64,000 nucleotides of DNA from positions 1-64,000 of the forward strand of contig JBBEWH010000193.1 of NCBI GenBank assembly GCA_037414955.1, in the 5' to 3' direction. This DNA is from Phytohabitans sp037414955 (GTDB lineage: Bacteria; Actinomycetota; Actinomycetes; Mycobacteriales; Micromonosporaceae). The notes under the pieces are model-generated. The model was not told where the DNA came from and searched no databases. It saw only the letters and a list, made by a program, of their open reading frames with translations. The position numbers and the translations under genes are program-made. Positions 57,930 to 64,000 of this stretch are shown here, one piece after another; positions within the stretch are counted from its first letter, which is position 1; every line of letters begins with the position of its first letter.

Positions 57930-59421
57930 GGCCGGTCGCCTCGTAGGCGAACCAGTCGAAGCGGACGGTGCCCTCGGCGGCGTACGCGCCGATCACCCGG
58001 CCGGTGAAACCGCCCGCGACCTCGGTCGACAGGTATCGGCCGTCCAGCTCGTCGAGCACCACGAACTCGCCGCCGGCGCTCTCGTATCCGAGCCGCACCA
58101 CGTCGGGCTCCTGCCGCGGGTGGTCCGGGCTGGTGTCGGACGCGTCGGTCTCCACCACCAGCACCACCGGCGCGGGAGCCACCGGCCGGGCCGCCCGCCG
58201 CTGGAGCACCGGCCCGATCCGGACCCGCGCGTAGACCTCGCCGTCGCCGACCTCGACCTCGTAGTGGTGCTGCTCGTCGAGGCGGACGGCGAGCCCGCCG
58301 CGCCCCTCCGCCGCGTCGACCAGGACCCGGACCCGGCAGGACAGGTCCTGCTGGCGCCGGCCGACGAACGTCACCTCGGCGTCGTCCAGCGAGGTGCCCT
58401 GGCCGTACAGGGTCAGCCAGCCCGGCCGCTCCTTCAGCGCCCAGGTGCCGGGCGGCCGGGAGCGCACCGAGACCCACCGCGGGTGCAGCTCGGCGCCGTC
58501 GAAGTCGTCGCGGTCCGGCGGCGCCGGCAGCGGGTGCGCGGGCAGCAGGTCGGCGGCCATCACCGGCGCCACGTCATCGACCACCGGCCAACCGTCCACC
58601 CAGGACACCGGGGCGAGGAACGTCTCGCGGCCCAGCACGTGCCAGCCCGGGGTGCCGCCGCGCGGCCGGGTGCCGAGGAACACCAGCCACCAGGAGCCGT
58701 CGTGCGCCTGCACGAGGTCGCCGTGCCCGGTGTTCTGGATCGGCAGGTCGGTGCTGCGGTGGCTGAGGATCGGGTTGCCGGGACAGGGCTCGAACGGGCC
58801 GTCCGGCTGGCGGGCGCGCGCCACCGAGATGCCGTGCCCGCGCTCGGTGCCACCCTCGGCGATCAGCAGGTACCACCAGCCGTCCACCCGGTACAGGTGG
58901 GGTGCCTCCGGCCACTGCGCCTCCGGGGTACCCGACCAGAGCCGGCGCGGCCGGTCCAGGGCCGCGCCGGTGTCCGGGTCGACGCGCACCTGGTCGATGC
59001 CGGCGAACGTGCACCAGCAGGTGCCGTCCTCGTCCCAGGCCAGGTCCGGGTCGATGCCGGTGACGCCGGGCAGCGGGCGCGGCTCCGACCACGGGCCGGC
59101 CGGGTCGGTGCTGGTCACCAGGAACGTCCCGCCGTGCGGCACGATCGTGGTGATCAGCCAGAACCGGCCGTCGTGGTGGCGCAGGGTCGGCGCGTAGACG
59201 CCGCCGGACGACGGCGTGCTGGGTGGCAGCGGGAGCTGGCTCGGCCGGTCGAGCGCGTTGCCGATCAGCTCCCAGTGCACCAGGTCGCGGCTGTGGAAGA
59301 TCGGGATCCCGGGGAAGTACTCGAAGCTGGAACACGCCAGGTAGTAATGCTCCCCGACCCGGCAGACGCTCGGGTCGGGGTGCATCCCGGCGATGACGGG
59401 GTTGGCGTAGCTGCCGATCAT
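57925..59421 (-). CDS. Glycoside hydrolase family 43 (beta-xylosidase/arabinofuranosidase)
   Basis: 498 aa, no signal peptide, so cytoplasmic. The five-bladed propeller starts 'SYANPVIAGMHPDPSVCRVG' with general base Asp16; 'VTGIDPDLAWDEDG' holds the pKa-modulating Asp; 'AQWPEAPHLYRVDGWWYLLI' holds the general acid Glu. The C-terminal ~190 residues are a beta-sandwich of the GH43-C2 type ('RDDFDGAELHPRWVSVRSRP', 'RFDWFAYEATGP'). Its start overlaps the xylanase stop by 4 nt. Probably hydrolyses xylo-oligosaccharides or their arabinose side groups. Confidence 0.9.
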   Translation of the reverse strand: MIGSYANPVIAGMHPDPSVCRVGEHYYLACSSFEYFPGIPIFHSRDLVHWELIGNALDRPSQLPLPPSTPSSGGVYAPTLRHHDGRFWLITTIVPHGGTFLVTSTDPAGPWSEPRPLPGVTGIDPDLAWDEDGTCWCTFAGIDQVRVDPDTGAALDRPRRLWSGTPEAQWPEAPHLYRVDGWWYLLIAEGGTERGHGISVARARQPDGPFEPCPGNPILSHRSTDLPIQNTGHGDLVQAHDGSWWLVFLGTRPRGGTPGWHVLGRETFLAPVSWVDGWPVVDDVAPVMAADLLPAHPLPAPPDRDDFDGAELHPRWVSVRSRPPGTWALKERPGWLTLYGQGTSLDDAEVTFVGRRQQDLSCRVRVLVDAAEGRGGLAVRLDEQHHYEVEVGDGEVYARVRIGPVLQRRAARPVAPAPVVLVVETDASDTSPDHPRQEPDVVRLGYESAGGEFVVLDELDGRYLSTEVAGGFTGRVIGAYAAEGTVRFDWFAYEATGP

Positions 59422-60482
59422 CGCCCTCCGAGCCTCAGGGTCTGACTGACCGCATCATAGGCCGGCTTCGGCTGGAACGCCTCGTCGAGCAGGTTGGCCG
59501 CGCCCTGGCCGGTGAAGAAGCCGGGCACCCAGGAGTACTTGTCGGTGTAGCCCCAGACGGTGAACGAGACGCACCGCTGGGCGAGCAGGCAGGCGGTCAG
59601 CAGGCTGCTGTACGCGTACGCCTGGGCCTGGAGCTTGGTGTCGTCCGGCGGCATCGGCATGCGGACGTCGACCTCGGTGAAGGCCGTCTCCAGGCCGAGC
59701 CGTTCGAAGCGCCGCAGATTCTCCAGCACCTGTCCCGGGAAACCGTACTGCACGCCGAGGTGGCCCTGGACGCCGAAGCCGTGCACCGGCACGCCGTCCC
59801 GGCGCAGCTGCTTGGCCAGCTCGTAGTAGGCGGTGCTCTTCGCGTTGACGCCCTCGACGTTGTAGTCGTTCAGGTACAGCTTGGCCTTCGGGTCGGCCTG
59901 GCGCGCCCACCGGAAGACGTCGGCGATGTAGCCGGGACCGAGCTGCTGGAGCCAGAACGAGTCGCGCAGCTGGCCGTTGTCGTCGATGACCTCGTTGACG
60001 ACGTCCCAGGCGTAGATCCGGCCGCGGAAGTGGCCGGCCACCTCGATGACGTGCCGCCTGAGGATCTGGCGCAGCTCGGCCGCGTCGATCTCGCCGCTGG
60101 CGACGCCGTCGGTGAGCCAGCTCGGGTTCTGGTTGTGCCACAGCAGCGTGTGCCCGCGCACCTGCTGCCCGTTGGCGCGGGCGAAGTCGACCAGCTGGTC
60201 GGCGGCGGTGAAGTCGAGGACGCCGCGTTGCGCCTCGATCGACTCCCACTTCATGACGTTCTCGGCGGTGACCGAGTTGAACTCCCGGGCGATGGTCTCC
60301 CGGTACGGGGTGTCGGCCGCCAACGCGGCCATGTCGACGGCGGTGCCGAACCGCAGGCCGGCCTGGCGGGCGAGGCCGCGCAGCGTGTCGCCGTCGGTGG
60401 CGGCGGGCGCCGGTTGGGCGTTGAGGGTGAGAAGGGCGGCGGCCGCGAGGGCCGCGCCAGCGACGGCACGGGTCACCTTCAT
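59418..60482 (-). CDS. Secreted endo-1,4-beta-xylanase, GH10
   Basis: 354 aa, ATG 60482 with CGAGGAG upstream. Signal peptide 1-28 ('...NAQPAPAA'). The GH10 barrel fills the protein: 'VTAENVMKWESIEAQRG', 'RGHTLLWHNQNPSWLT', acid/base Glu164 in 'AWDVVNEVIDDNG', 'GFGVQGHLG', nucleophile Glu270 in 'ETAFTEVDVRMPMP', 'FTVWGYTDKYSWVPGFF'. No binding module. Acts outside the cell on xylan; the coupled GH43 then works on imported products. Confidence 0.93.
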   Translation of the reverse strand: MKVTRAVAGAALAAAALLTLNAQPAPAATDGDTLRGLARQAGLRFGTAVDMAALAADTPYRETIAREFNSVTAENVMKWESIEAQRGVLDFTAADQLVDFARANGQQVRGHTLLWHNQNPSWLTDGVASGEIDAAELRQILRRHVIEVAGHFRGRIYAWDVVNEVIDDNGQLRDSFWLQQLGPGYIADVFRWARQADPKAKLYLNDYNVEGVNAKSTAYYELAKQLRRDGVPVHGFGVQGHLGVQYGFPGQVLENLRRFERLGLETAFTEVDVRMPMPPDDTKLQAQAYAYSSLLTACLLAQRCVSFTVWGYTDKYSWVPGFFTGQGAANLLDEAFQPKPAYDAVSQTLRLGGR

Positions 60483-60504
60483 GTCATCTCCTCGGAGGGG
60501 CACG

Positions 60505-60540
60505 ACAACATTCCGGAACTGTTTCGTAACTTGGTCGGAA
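60505..60540 (-). promoter_or_regulatory. Candidate operator upstream of the xylanase gene
   Basis: The stretch contains TTCCGGAA (60511-60518), directly next to CTGTTTCGTAAC, about 30-60 bp upstream of the xylanase start and 140 bp from the divergent LacI gene. TTCCGGAA recurs at 61705-61712. A LacI-type repressor site is likely but not proved. Confidence 0.42.
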
Positions 60541-60676
60541 CGCTAGGGCCCCGATTGGTCTCCGTCAACCCCCTGGCGCGGCGGTGAAAGGGCCGTACCG
60601 TCGCTGTCGGCGGGCCTTGTGCCGACCGAAAGGCTTCCGGTCGGTACGCTGGGGCAGCCTTGACGAAGGAGTAAAC

Positions 60677-61693
60677 GTGACGGTCGACGACGGGCGCAGA
60701 ATCACGATCACGGCCATCGCGCGCGAGGCCGGTGTGTCGGTGCCGACCGTGTCGCGGGTGCTGAACGGCCGGTCCGACGTGGCGCCGCAGACCCGCGAGC
60801 GAGTCGAAGAGCTGTTGCGCCGGCATGGATACCGGCGGCGGGCCGCCCGGCCGCGGGTCAGCGCGAGCCTGATCGACCTGGTCTTCAACGATCTCGACAG
60901 CCCCTGGGCGGTGGAAATCATCCGGGGCGTGGAGGACGTGGCGCACGCCGCCGGCGTGGGCACGGTGGTCTCCGCGATCCACCGGCGCACCGCCTCCACC
61001 CGGCAGTGGCTGCAGAACCTGCGCACCCGCGCCACCGACGGCGTGGTGCTGGTCGCCAGCGACCTCGCGCCGCCCGTGCACGCGGAGCTGCGCCGCCTCA
61101 ACGTGCCGATGGTGCTCGTCGACCCGGCCGGCGTGCCGACCCTCGACATCCCGACCATCGGCGCCACCAACTGGGCCGGCGGCCTGCGCGCCACCGAGCA
61201 CCTCATCGGGCTGGGCCACCGGCGCATCGGGTTCATCGCCGGCAGCCCGCAGATGCTGTGCAGCCGGGCTCGGCTGGACGGCTACCGGGCGGCGCTGGAG
61301 GCCGCCGGCATCCCGCTCGCCGACGAGCTCGTGCAGCCCGGCGACTTCTACCACGAGTCCGGCCTGGTCGGCGCCCGCGCGCTGCTCGACCTCGACGCGC
61401 CGCCCACCGCGATCTTCGCGTCCAGCGACCAGATGGCCTTCGGGGCGTACGAGGCGGTGCGGCAGCGCGGGCTGCGGGTGCCGGACGACGTCAGCGTGAT
61501 CGGCTTCGACGACCTGCCGGAGGCGCGGTGGTCGTCGCCACCGCTGACCACCGTGCGGCAGCCGCTGGCCGAGATGGGTCTGCTCGCGGCGCGCACCGTG
61601 CTGCGGCTGGCCCAGGGCGAGCCGGTCGAGACGCCGCGCGTCGAGCTGGCCACCGATCTGGTCATCCGGGACAGCACCGCCGCGCTTTCTTAG
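60677..61693 (+). CDS. LacI-family transcriptional regulator
   Basis: 338 aa. N-terminal DNA-binding domain 'ITITAIAREAGVSVPTVSRV' followed by 'LNGRSDVAPQTRERVEELLR', then a periplasmic-binding-protein-like sensor ('IDLVFNDLDSPWAVEIIRGV', 'RRIGFIAGSPQMLCSRARLD', 'PPTAIFASSDQMAFGAYEAV', 'VSVIGFDDLPEARWSSPPLT'). GTG at 60677 after AAGGAG. Divergent from the GH10-GH43 operon, its probable target; a xylose-type oligosaccharide is the likely inducer. Confidence 0.91.
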   Translation: MTVDDGRRITITAIAREAGVSVPTVSRVLNGRSDVAPQTRERVEELLRRHGYRRRAARPRVSASLIDLVFNDLDSPWAVEIIRGVEDVAHAAGVGTVVSAIHRRTASTRQWLQNLRTRATDGVVLVASDLAPPVHAELRRLNVPMVLVDPAGVPTLDIPTIGATNWAGGLRATEHLIGLGHRRIGFIAGSPQMLCSRARLDGYRAALEAAGIPLADELVQPGDFYHESGLVGARALLDLDAPPTAIFASSDQMAFGAYEAVRQRGLRVPDDVSVIGFDDLPEARWSSPPLTTVRQPLAEMGLLAARTVLRLAQGEPVETPRVELATDLVIRDSTAALS

Positions 61694-61695
61694 TT

Positions 61696-61762
61696 TCGGT
61701 AGCTTTCCGGAAAACGCTTACCTCGGATGTCGAGAGAGGATGGCTTTGGGAACGCTTCCATT
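61696..61762 (+). promoter_or_regulatory. Orphan operator/promoter-like stretch between convergent genes
   Basis: TTTCGGTAGCTTTCCGGAAA (61695-61714) and TGGGAACGCTTCCA (61747-61760) resemble operators found before glycosidase genes; the second matches 12 of 14 bases of the CebR/CelR site TGGGAGCGCTCCCA known from Streptomyces and Thermobifida. No gene starts downstream: the region lies between the ends of LacI and SMP-30. Confidence 0.45.
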
Positions 61763-61778
61763 GATGATAGTCCACCCT

Positions 61779-61830
61779 TCATGATCAAGGCTGGTGTGCG
61801 CGCCGATCATGAGGCTGGTGTGCGCGCCGC
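61779..61830. repeat. Degenerate family A copy A24 with direct duplication
   Basis: CATGATCAAGGCTGGTGTGC followed by GCGCCGATCATGAGGCTGGTGTGCGCGCCG. The segment GGCTGGTGTGCGCGCCG occurs twice, once as the last codons of SMP-30 and once beyond its stop, suggesting a duplication of the gene end with a tip of repeat A between. Confidence 0.6.
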
Positions 61831-62703
61831 TCCCCGGGTGCGGGTCGGCAGGCGGTACAGGCCGGTGGTCGCGGCGATGAACAGCACGTCGCGGTCCGGG
61901 CCGCCGAAGCAGAGGTTGCCCACCACCTCGGGCACCGGGATCCGGCCCAGGTGGGTGCCGTCCGGCGCGTACACCTGCACCGCGTTGGCGCTGGAGGTCC
62001 ACACGTTGCCCCGCACGTCGACCTTGATGCCGTCCGCGAGACCCGGGTTCACCTCGGCGAAGACCCGGCCGTTCTTGCACCGCCGGCCGTCGACCACGTC
62101 GTAGACCCGGATCCAGTGGTTGCCGTCCTGGCGCAGGGCGGCCGAGGTGTCGGTGACGTACAGCAGCGACTCATCCGGTGAGAACGCCAGCCCGTTGGGC
62201 TCCTCGATGTCCAGGATCACCGGGGCCAGCTCGCCGGTCGCCGGGTCGAGGCGGAACACGTAGCAGTCGCCGTACTCCTTTTCGCCCGGATACCCCTCGG
62301 TGGGCTGGACGATCCCGTACGGCGGGTCGGTGAACCAGATGGCGCCGTCGGCGGCGACGACCACGTCGTTGGGCGAGTTCAGCCGGGCCGCGCCGTAGCG
62401 GTCGACGAGCACCTCGCCGGGCGCGCCGGCCGGGCCCCGCTCGACCGCCCGCCGCCCGTGTGAACACGTCACCACCAGGCCGTTCCCGTCGAGGCAGCGG
62501 CCGTTGGTGAACTCCACCGCGGTGCGGTCGACGGTCACCGCGCCGGTGCTGGCGCGCCACCGCAGGATCCGGTTGCCGGGGATGTCCGACCAGATGACGG
62601 AGTCCTCGTCGGGCAGCCACAGCGGCCCCTCACTCCAGGTCGCGTCGCCGCCGAGCCGCTTGGGTCGCGCGGCCGGATCGACCACGTCGGCCAGGTTCAC
62701 CAT
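61807..62703 (-). CDS. SMP-30/gluconolactonase-family protein
   Basis: 298-aa six-bladed propeller: 'GDATWSEGPLWLPDEDSVIW' (metal-binding Glu), 'LNSPNDVVVAADGAIWFTDP' (Asn/Asp ligands), 'EEPNGLAFSPDESLLYVTDT' and 'GLADGIKVDVRGNVWTSSAN' (catalytic Asp). Predicted to hydrolyse sugar lactones, e.g. from xylose or gluconate oxidation, which fits the nearby xylan genes. The stop TGA (61809-61807) is inside a GATCA tip of A24. Confidence 0.9.
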   Translation of the reverse strand: MVNLADVVDPAARPKRLGGDATWSEGPLWLPDEDSVIWSDIPGNRILRWRASTGAVTVDRTAVEFTNGRCLDGNGLVVTCSHGRRAVERGPAGAPGEVLVDRYGAARLNSPNDVVVAADGAIWFTDPPYGIVQPTEGYPGEKEYGDCYVFRLDPATGELAPVILDIEEPNGLAFSPDESLLYVTDTSAALRQDGNHWIRVYDVVDGRRCKNGRVFAEVNPGLADGIKVDVRGNVWTSSANAVQVYAPDGTHLGRIPVPEVVGNLCFGGPDRDVLFIAATTGLYRLPTRTRGAARTPAS

Positions 62704-62837
62704 GTGACCTCCTCACTGGGGACCACACAGTAACCCCCTGGACGCGCTGGCCTATTTGTCGGTACTGGGATGGTCTGCGCGGATTTGTGGTCTACTCGGT
62801 GCGGGGAGTGAGTCTCATGTCCGAGGGGGCAACCGAC

Positions 62838-63083
62838 ATGCGAATCGACGACGACAACACCCGCGTCCCAGGCGGCGGCTTCGGCGCCGACTACGACCCG
62901 GAGCAGGACACGGGGGCGCAGCCGGAGGAAATGGACAAGAACTACCGCGAGAGCCACGGGCGGCTCTACGGTGAGCCGGTCGACGACGGGATCGACGCCC
63001 ACCGGCCGGGCACCGAGGACGACGAGCGGGTGGAGCCCGAGCCCGACTTCAGCCGGCGCGACGACGGCGGATCGGCGTTCTGA
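62838..63083 (+). CDS. Small acidic hypothetical protein
   Basis: 81 aa, rich in Asp/Glu, probably soluble and mostly disordered ('MRIDDDNTRVPGGGFGADYD', 'GAQPEEMDKNYRESHGRLYG', 'VEPEPDFSRRDDGGSAF'). The ATG at 62838 has GAGGGGG about 10 nt upstream; an ATG at 62817 is the alternative. No family recognised. Confidence 0.6.
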   Translation: MRIDDDNTRVPGGGFGADYDPEQDTGAQPEEMDKNYRESHGRLYGEPVDDGIDAHRPGTEDDERVEPEPDFSRRDDGGSAF

Positions 63084-63091
63084 CCCGAGCT

Positions 63092-63112
63092 CATGATCAG
63101 GCGTCCTTCGGG
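63092..63112. repeat. Half family A remnant A25
   Basis: CATGATCAGGCGTCCTTCGGG keeps one arm only (with one base lost). It lies 9 nt after the acidic-protein stop. Confidence 0.55.
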
Positions 63113-63193
63113 GTGGACCGCGGTGGATCTCGTCGGGTTAGGGTCGCTATCGCGCCCTACCCTGGCGAGATTCACCGCGGCGGGCGGCGCGGG

Positions 63194-63577
63194 TCAGACT
63201 TCGAGGATGGGCCAGTCGGCTGGCAGGAGGCGGCTCATCGCCGCCGACTCCTGAGTGGCCAGCTGGGCGTCGTGCCGGACGGCCTCGGCGGCCGCGTGTC
63301 CAAGATCAATGCCCGACACGGTACGCGCGGACGCGCCGACCGCGGGCGCGTCCTCGGACGCCAGCGGCGCGATCTCGACGCTGGTGACATCGGTGAGGAT
63401 GCCGAGCAGCGCGTCCTGCCCCACGGGGAGCTGCCGGTAGGCCTCCGCCAGGCAAGCGGCCGGCACCAGGACGGTGTCGTCGTCATCCGCGACGATGGAT
63501 ACCAGCTCACCCACGGCGATGGAGCCCTTGCTGTATGCCAACAGCGCGCTGGTGTCCAGTACGACCGTCACGCTCAC
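63194..63577 (-). CDS. PIN-domain toxin (VapC-like)
   Basis: 127 aa. 'VTVVLDTSALLAYSKG' carries the first catalytic Asp; 'VLVPAACLAEAYRQLPVGQD' the second acidic residue (Glu), and 'GIDLGHAAAEAVRHDAQLAT' the Asp-containing third motif. It overlaps the antitoxin gene by 4 nt, the standard antitoxin-toxin order. Predicted RNase of a type II module. Confidence 0.82.
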   Translation of the reverse strand: MSVTVVLDTSALLAYSKGSIAVGELVSIVADDDDTVLVPAACLAEAYRQLPVGQDALLGILTDVTSVEIAPLASEDAPAVGASARTVSGIDLGHAAAEAVRHDAQLATQESAAMSRLLPADWPILEV

Positions 63578-63810
63578 GCGCCACCGTCCTTGCGCTGGGC
63601 GAGCTTGCGCTTTCCGGCCTCATAACGCTCACGCATGGCCGCCATCCCCTCGGGAGTGACGGTGATGCCGGCCTCCGCCAACGCCCGCGCCGTCTCCTCG
63701 CGCCGGGTGGCGCCCCGAACCGCGCTGGCGATGAAGGCCGACGCGTTCGGCGCCTGCTCCACGCGTGCGGCGACGTCGTCGGGAAGATAGACCGTGATGC
63801 GCTTGCCCAT
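63574..63810 (-). CDS. Ribbon-helix-helix antitoxin (VapB-like)
   Basis: 78 aa, ATG 63810. N-terminal ribbon-helix-helix 'KRITVYLPDDVAARVEQAPN' followed by 'ASAFIASAVRGATRREETAR', then a basic toxin-binding tail 'MAAMRERYEAGKRKLAQRKD'. Overlaps the PIN gene. Likely autoregulates by binding upstream of 63810. Confidence 0.82.
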   Translation of the reverse strand: MGKRITVYLPDDVAARVEQAPNASAFIASAVRGATRREETARALAEAGITVTPEGMAAMRERYEAGKRKLAQRKDGGA

Positions 63811-63889
63811 GCCGAGAAGGGTACCCGGCCTCATACCTTTCCCGCTACGTTGGTAATACCGCAAGGTTTGTCATACCGCAGGGGCCGCT

Positions 63890-63902
63890 CATGATCAGGG
63901 CA
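63890..63902. repeat. Half family A tip A26
   Basis: CATGATCAGGGCA: only the tip of an arm. It contains the TGA of the minus-strand gene running off the window. Confidence 0.5.
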
Positions 63903-64000
63903 GGATGAGGATCAGCAGGGTGATGGTCGCGGCGCCGGTCGCGACCACCGCGACCAGCGTCGTCACGTCGAGGGTGACGTGGCGGCGGTCCGCGACCACC
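63895..64000 (-). CDS. C-terminus of a membrane protein (truncated by window edge)
   Basis: The minus strand has an open frame of 34 codons from the window end to TGA at 63897-63895. It reads 'VVADRRHVTLDVTTLVAVVA' then 'TGAATITLLILILP', a basic loop followed by one hydrophobic segment at the very C-terminus. The stop is part of a GATCA tip, as for many genes here. Family not recognisable. Confidence 0.5.
   Translation of the reverse strand, partial: VVADRRHVTLDVTTLVAVVATGAATITLLILILP

Overview
The window is GC-rich DNA with strong third-position GC bias, frequent GTG starts, short ATGA/GTGA gene overlaps, ECF and SigE-type sigma factors, SecA2, NarL-type two-component pairs and secreted polysaccharide-degrading enzymes. 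This points to a filamentous actinobacterium, most likely of the Micromonosporaceae. Genus cannot be fixed from sequence alone. No rRNA, tRNA, CRISPR array, transposase, integrase or phage gene was recognised. The region reads as ordinary chromosome with small operons on both strands.

Layout. 1-4.0 kb: polyol/sugar ABC importer (binding protein cut by the window edge, two permeases) with a zinc alcohol dehydrogenase. 4.1-10.3 kb: secreted GH6 cellulase, DMT transporter, ArsR/SRPBCC-VOC pair, membrane proteins and a Vms1/baeRF-type protein. 10.5-17.1 kb: GT4 and glucosyl-3-phosphoglycerate synthase, divergent from a Gfo/Idh/MocA and MDR dehydrogenase pair, then SecA2. 17.2-25.2 kb: methyltransferase, ECF sigma unit, ABC exporter with an adjacent histidine kinase/response regulator, secreted and membrane unknowns. 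25.3-32.2 kb: P-loop protein, cupin, a divergent pair of HTH_42 (AlkZ/YcaQ-type) proteins, DUF305 and LVIVD proteins, AA10 LPMO with CBM2. 32.3-45.1 kb: methyltransferase, SigE sigma unit, cysteine dioxygenase/rhodanese, two receiver-less OmpR-type winged-helix proteins, AEC and MFS transporters, HTTM protein, DUF72. 46-56 kb: MFS pump with operator-like palindromes, redoxin/2OG oxygenase, amidohydrolase, vanadium haloperoxidase, second DUF72, second two-component pair. 56-62.7 kb: xylan unit (GH10, GH43, Gfo/Idh/MocA, cupin, LacI regulator) and an SMP-30 lactonase. 62.8-64 kb: small acidic protein, VapBC-like toxin-antitoxin pair and the tail of a membrane protein.

The dominant non-coding feature is a dense set of long palindromes. 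The main family (A) has arms that begin CATGATCAAGGCGTCC (or CATGATCAGGGCGTCC). It occurs about 26 times in 64 kb, 20 with both arms and 6 as remnants, mostly within a few bases of gene ends. The TGATCA at the tip supplies the stop codon of about a dozen genes, including both convergent genes at 3987-4057. Arm sequences differ between copies but mostly stay complementary. Four copies are long forms of 120-143 bp. At least four further palindrome families (B-E) have different bodies but also carry GATC near the tip. They pile up in two gene-free islands, 45.1-45.8 kb and 55.6-56.0 kb. No protein that would move them is encoded here.

A second unusual structure is at 53641-53754. The stop/start junction between a histidine kinase and its response regulator has been triplicated into a chain of three 13-codon mini-ORFs, each joined to the next by a 4-nt stop/start overlap. 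A third is the in-frame joining of a membrane-anchored protein to an MFS transporter through a half copy of repeat A (42875-42920). Functions are read from motifs and family resemblance only. No database search was possible.
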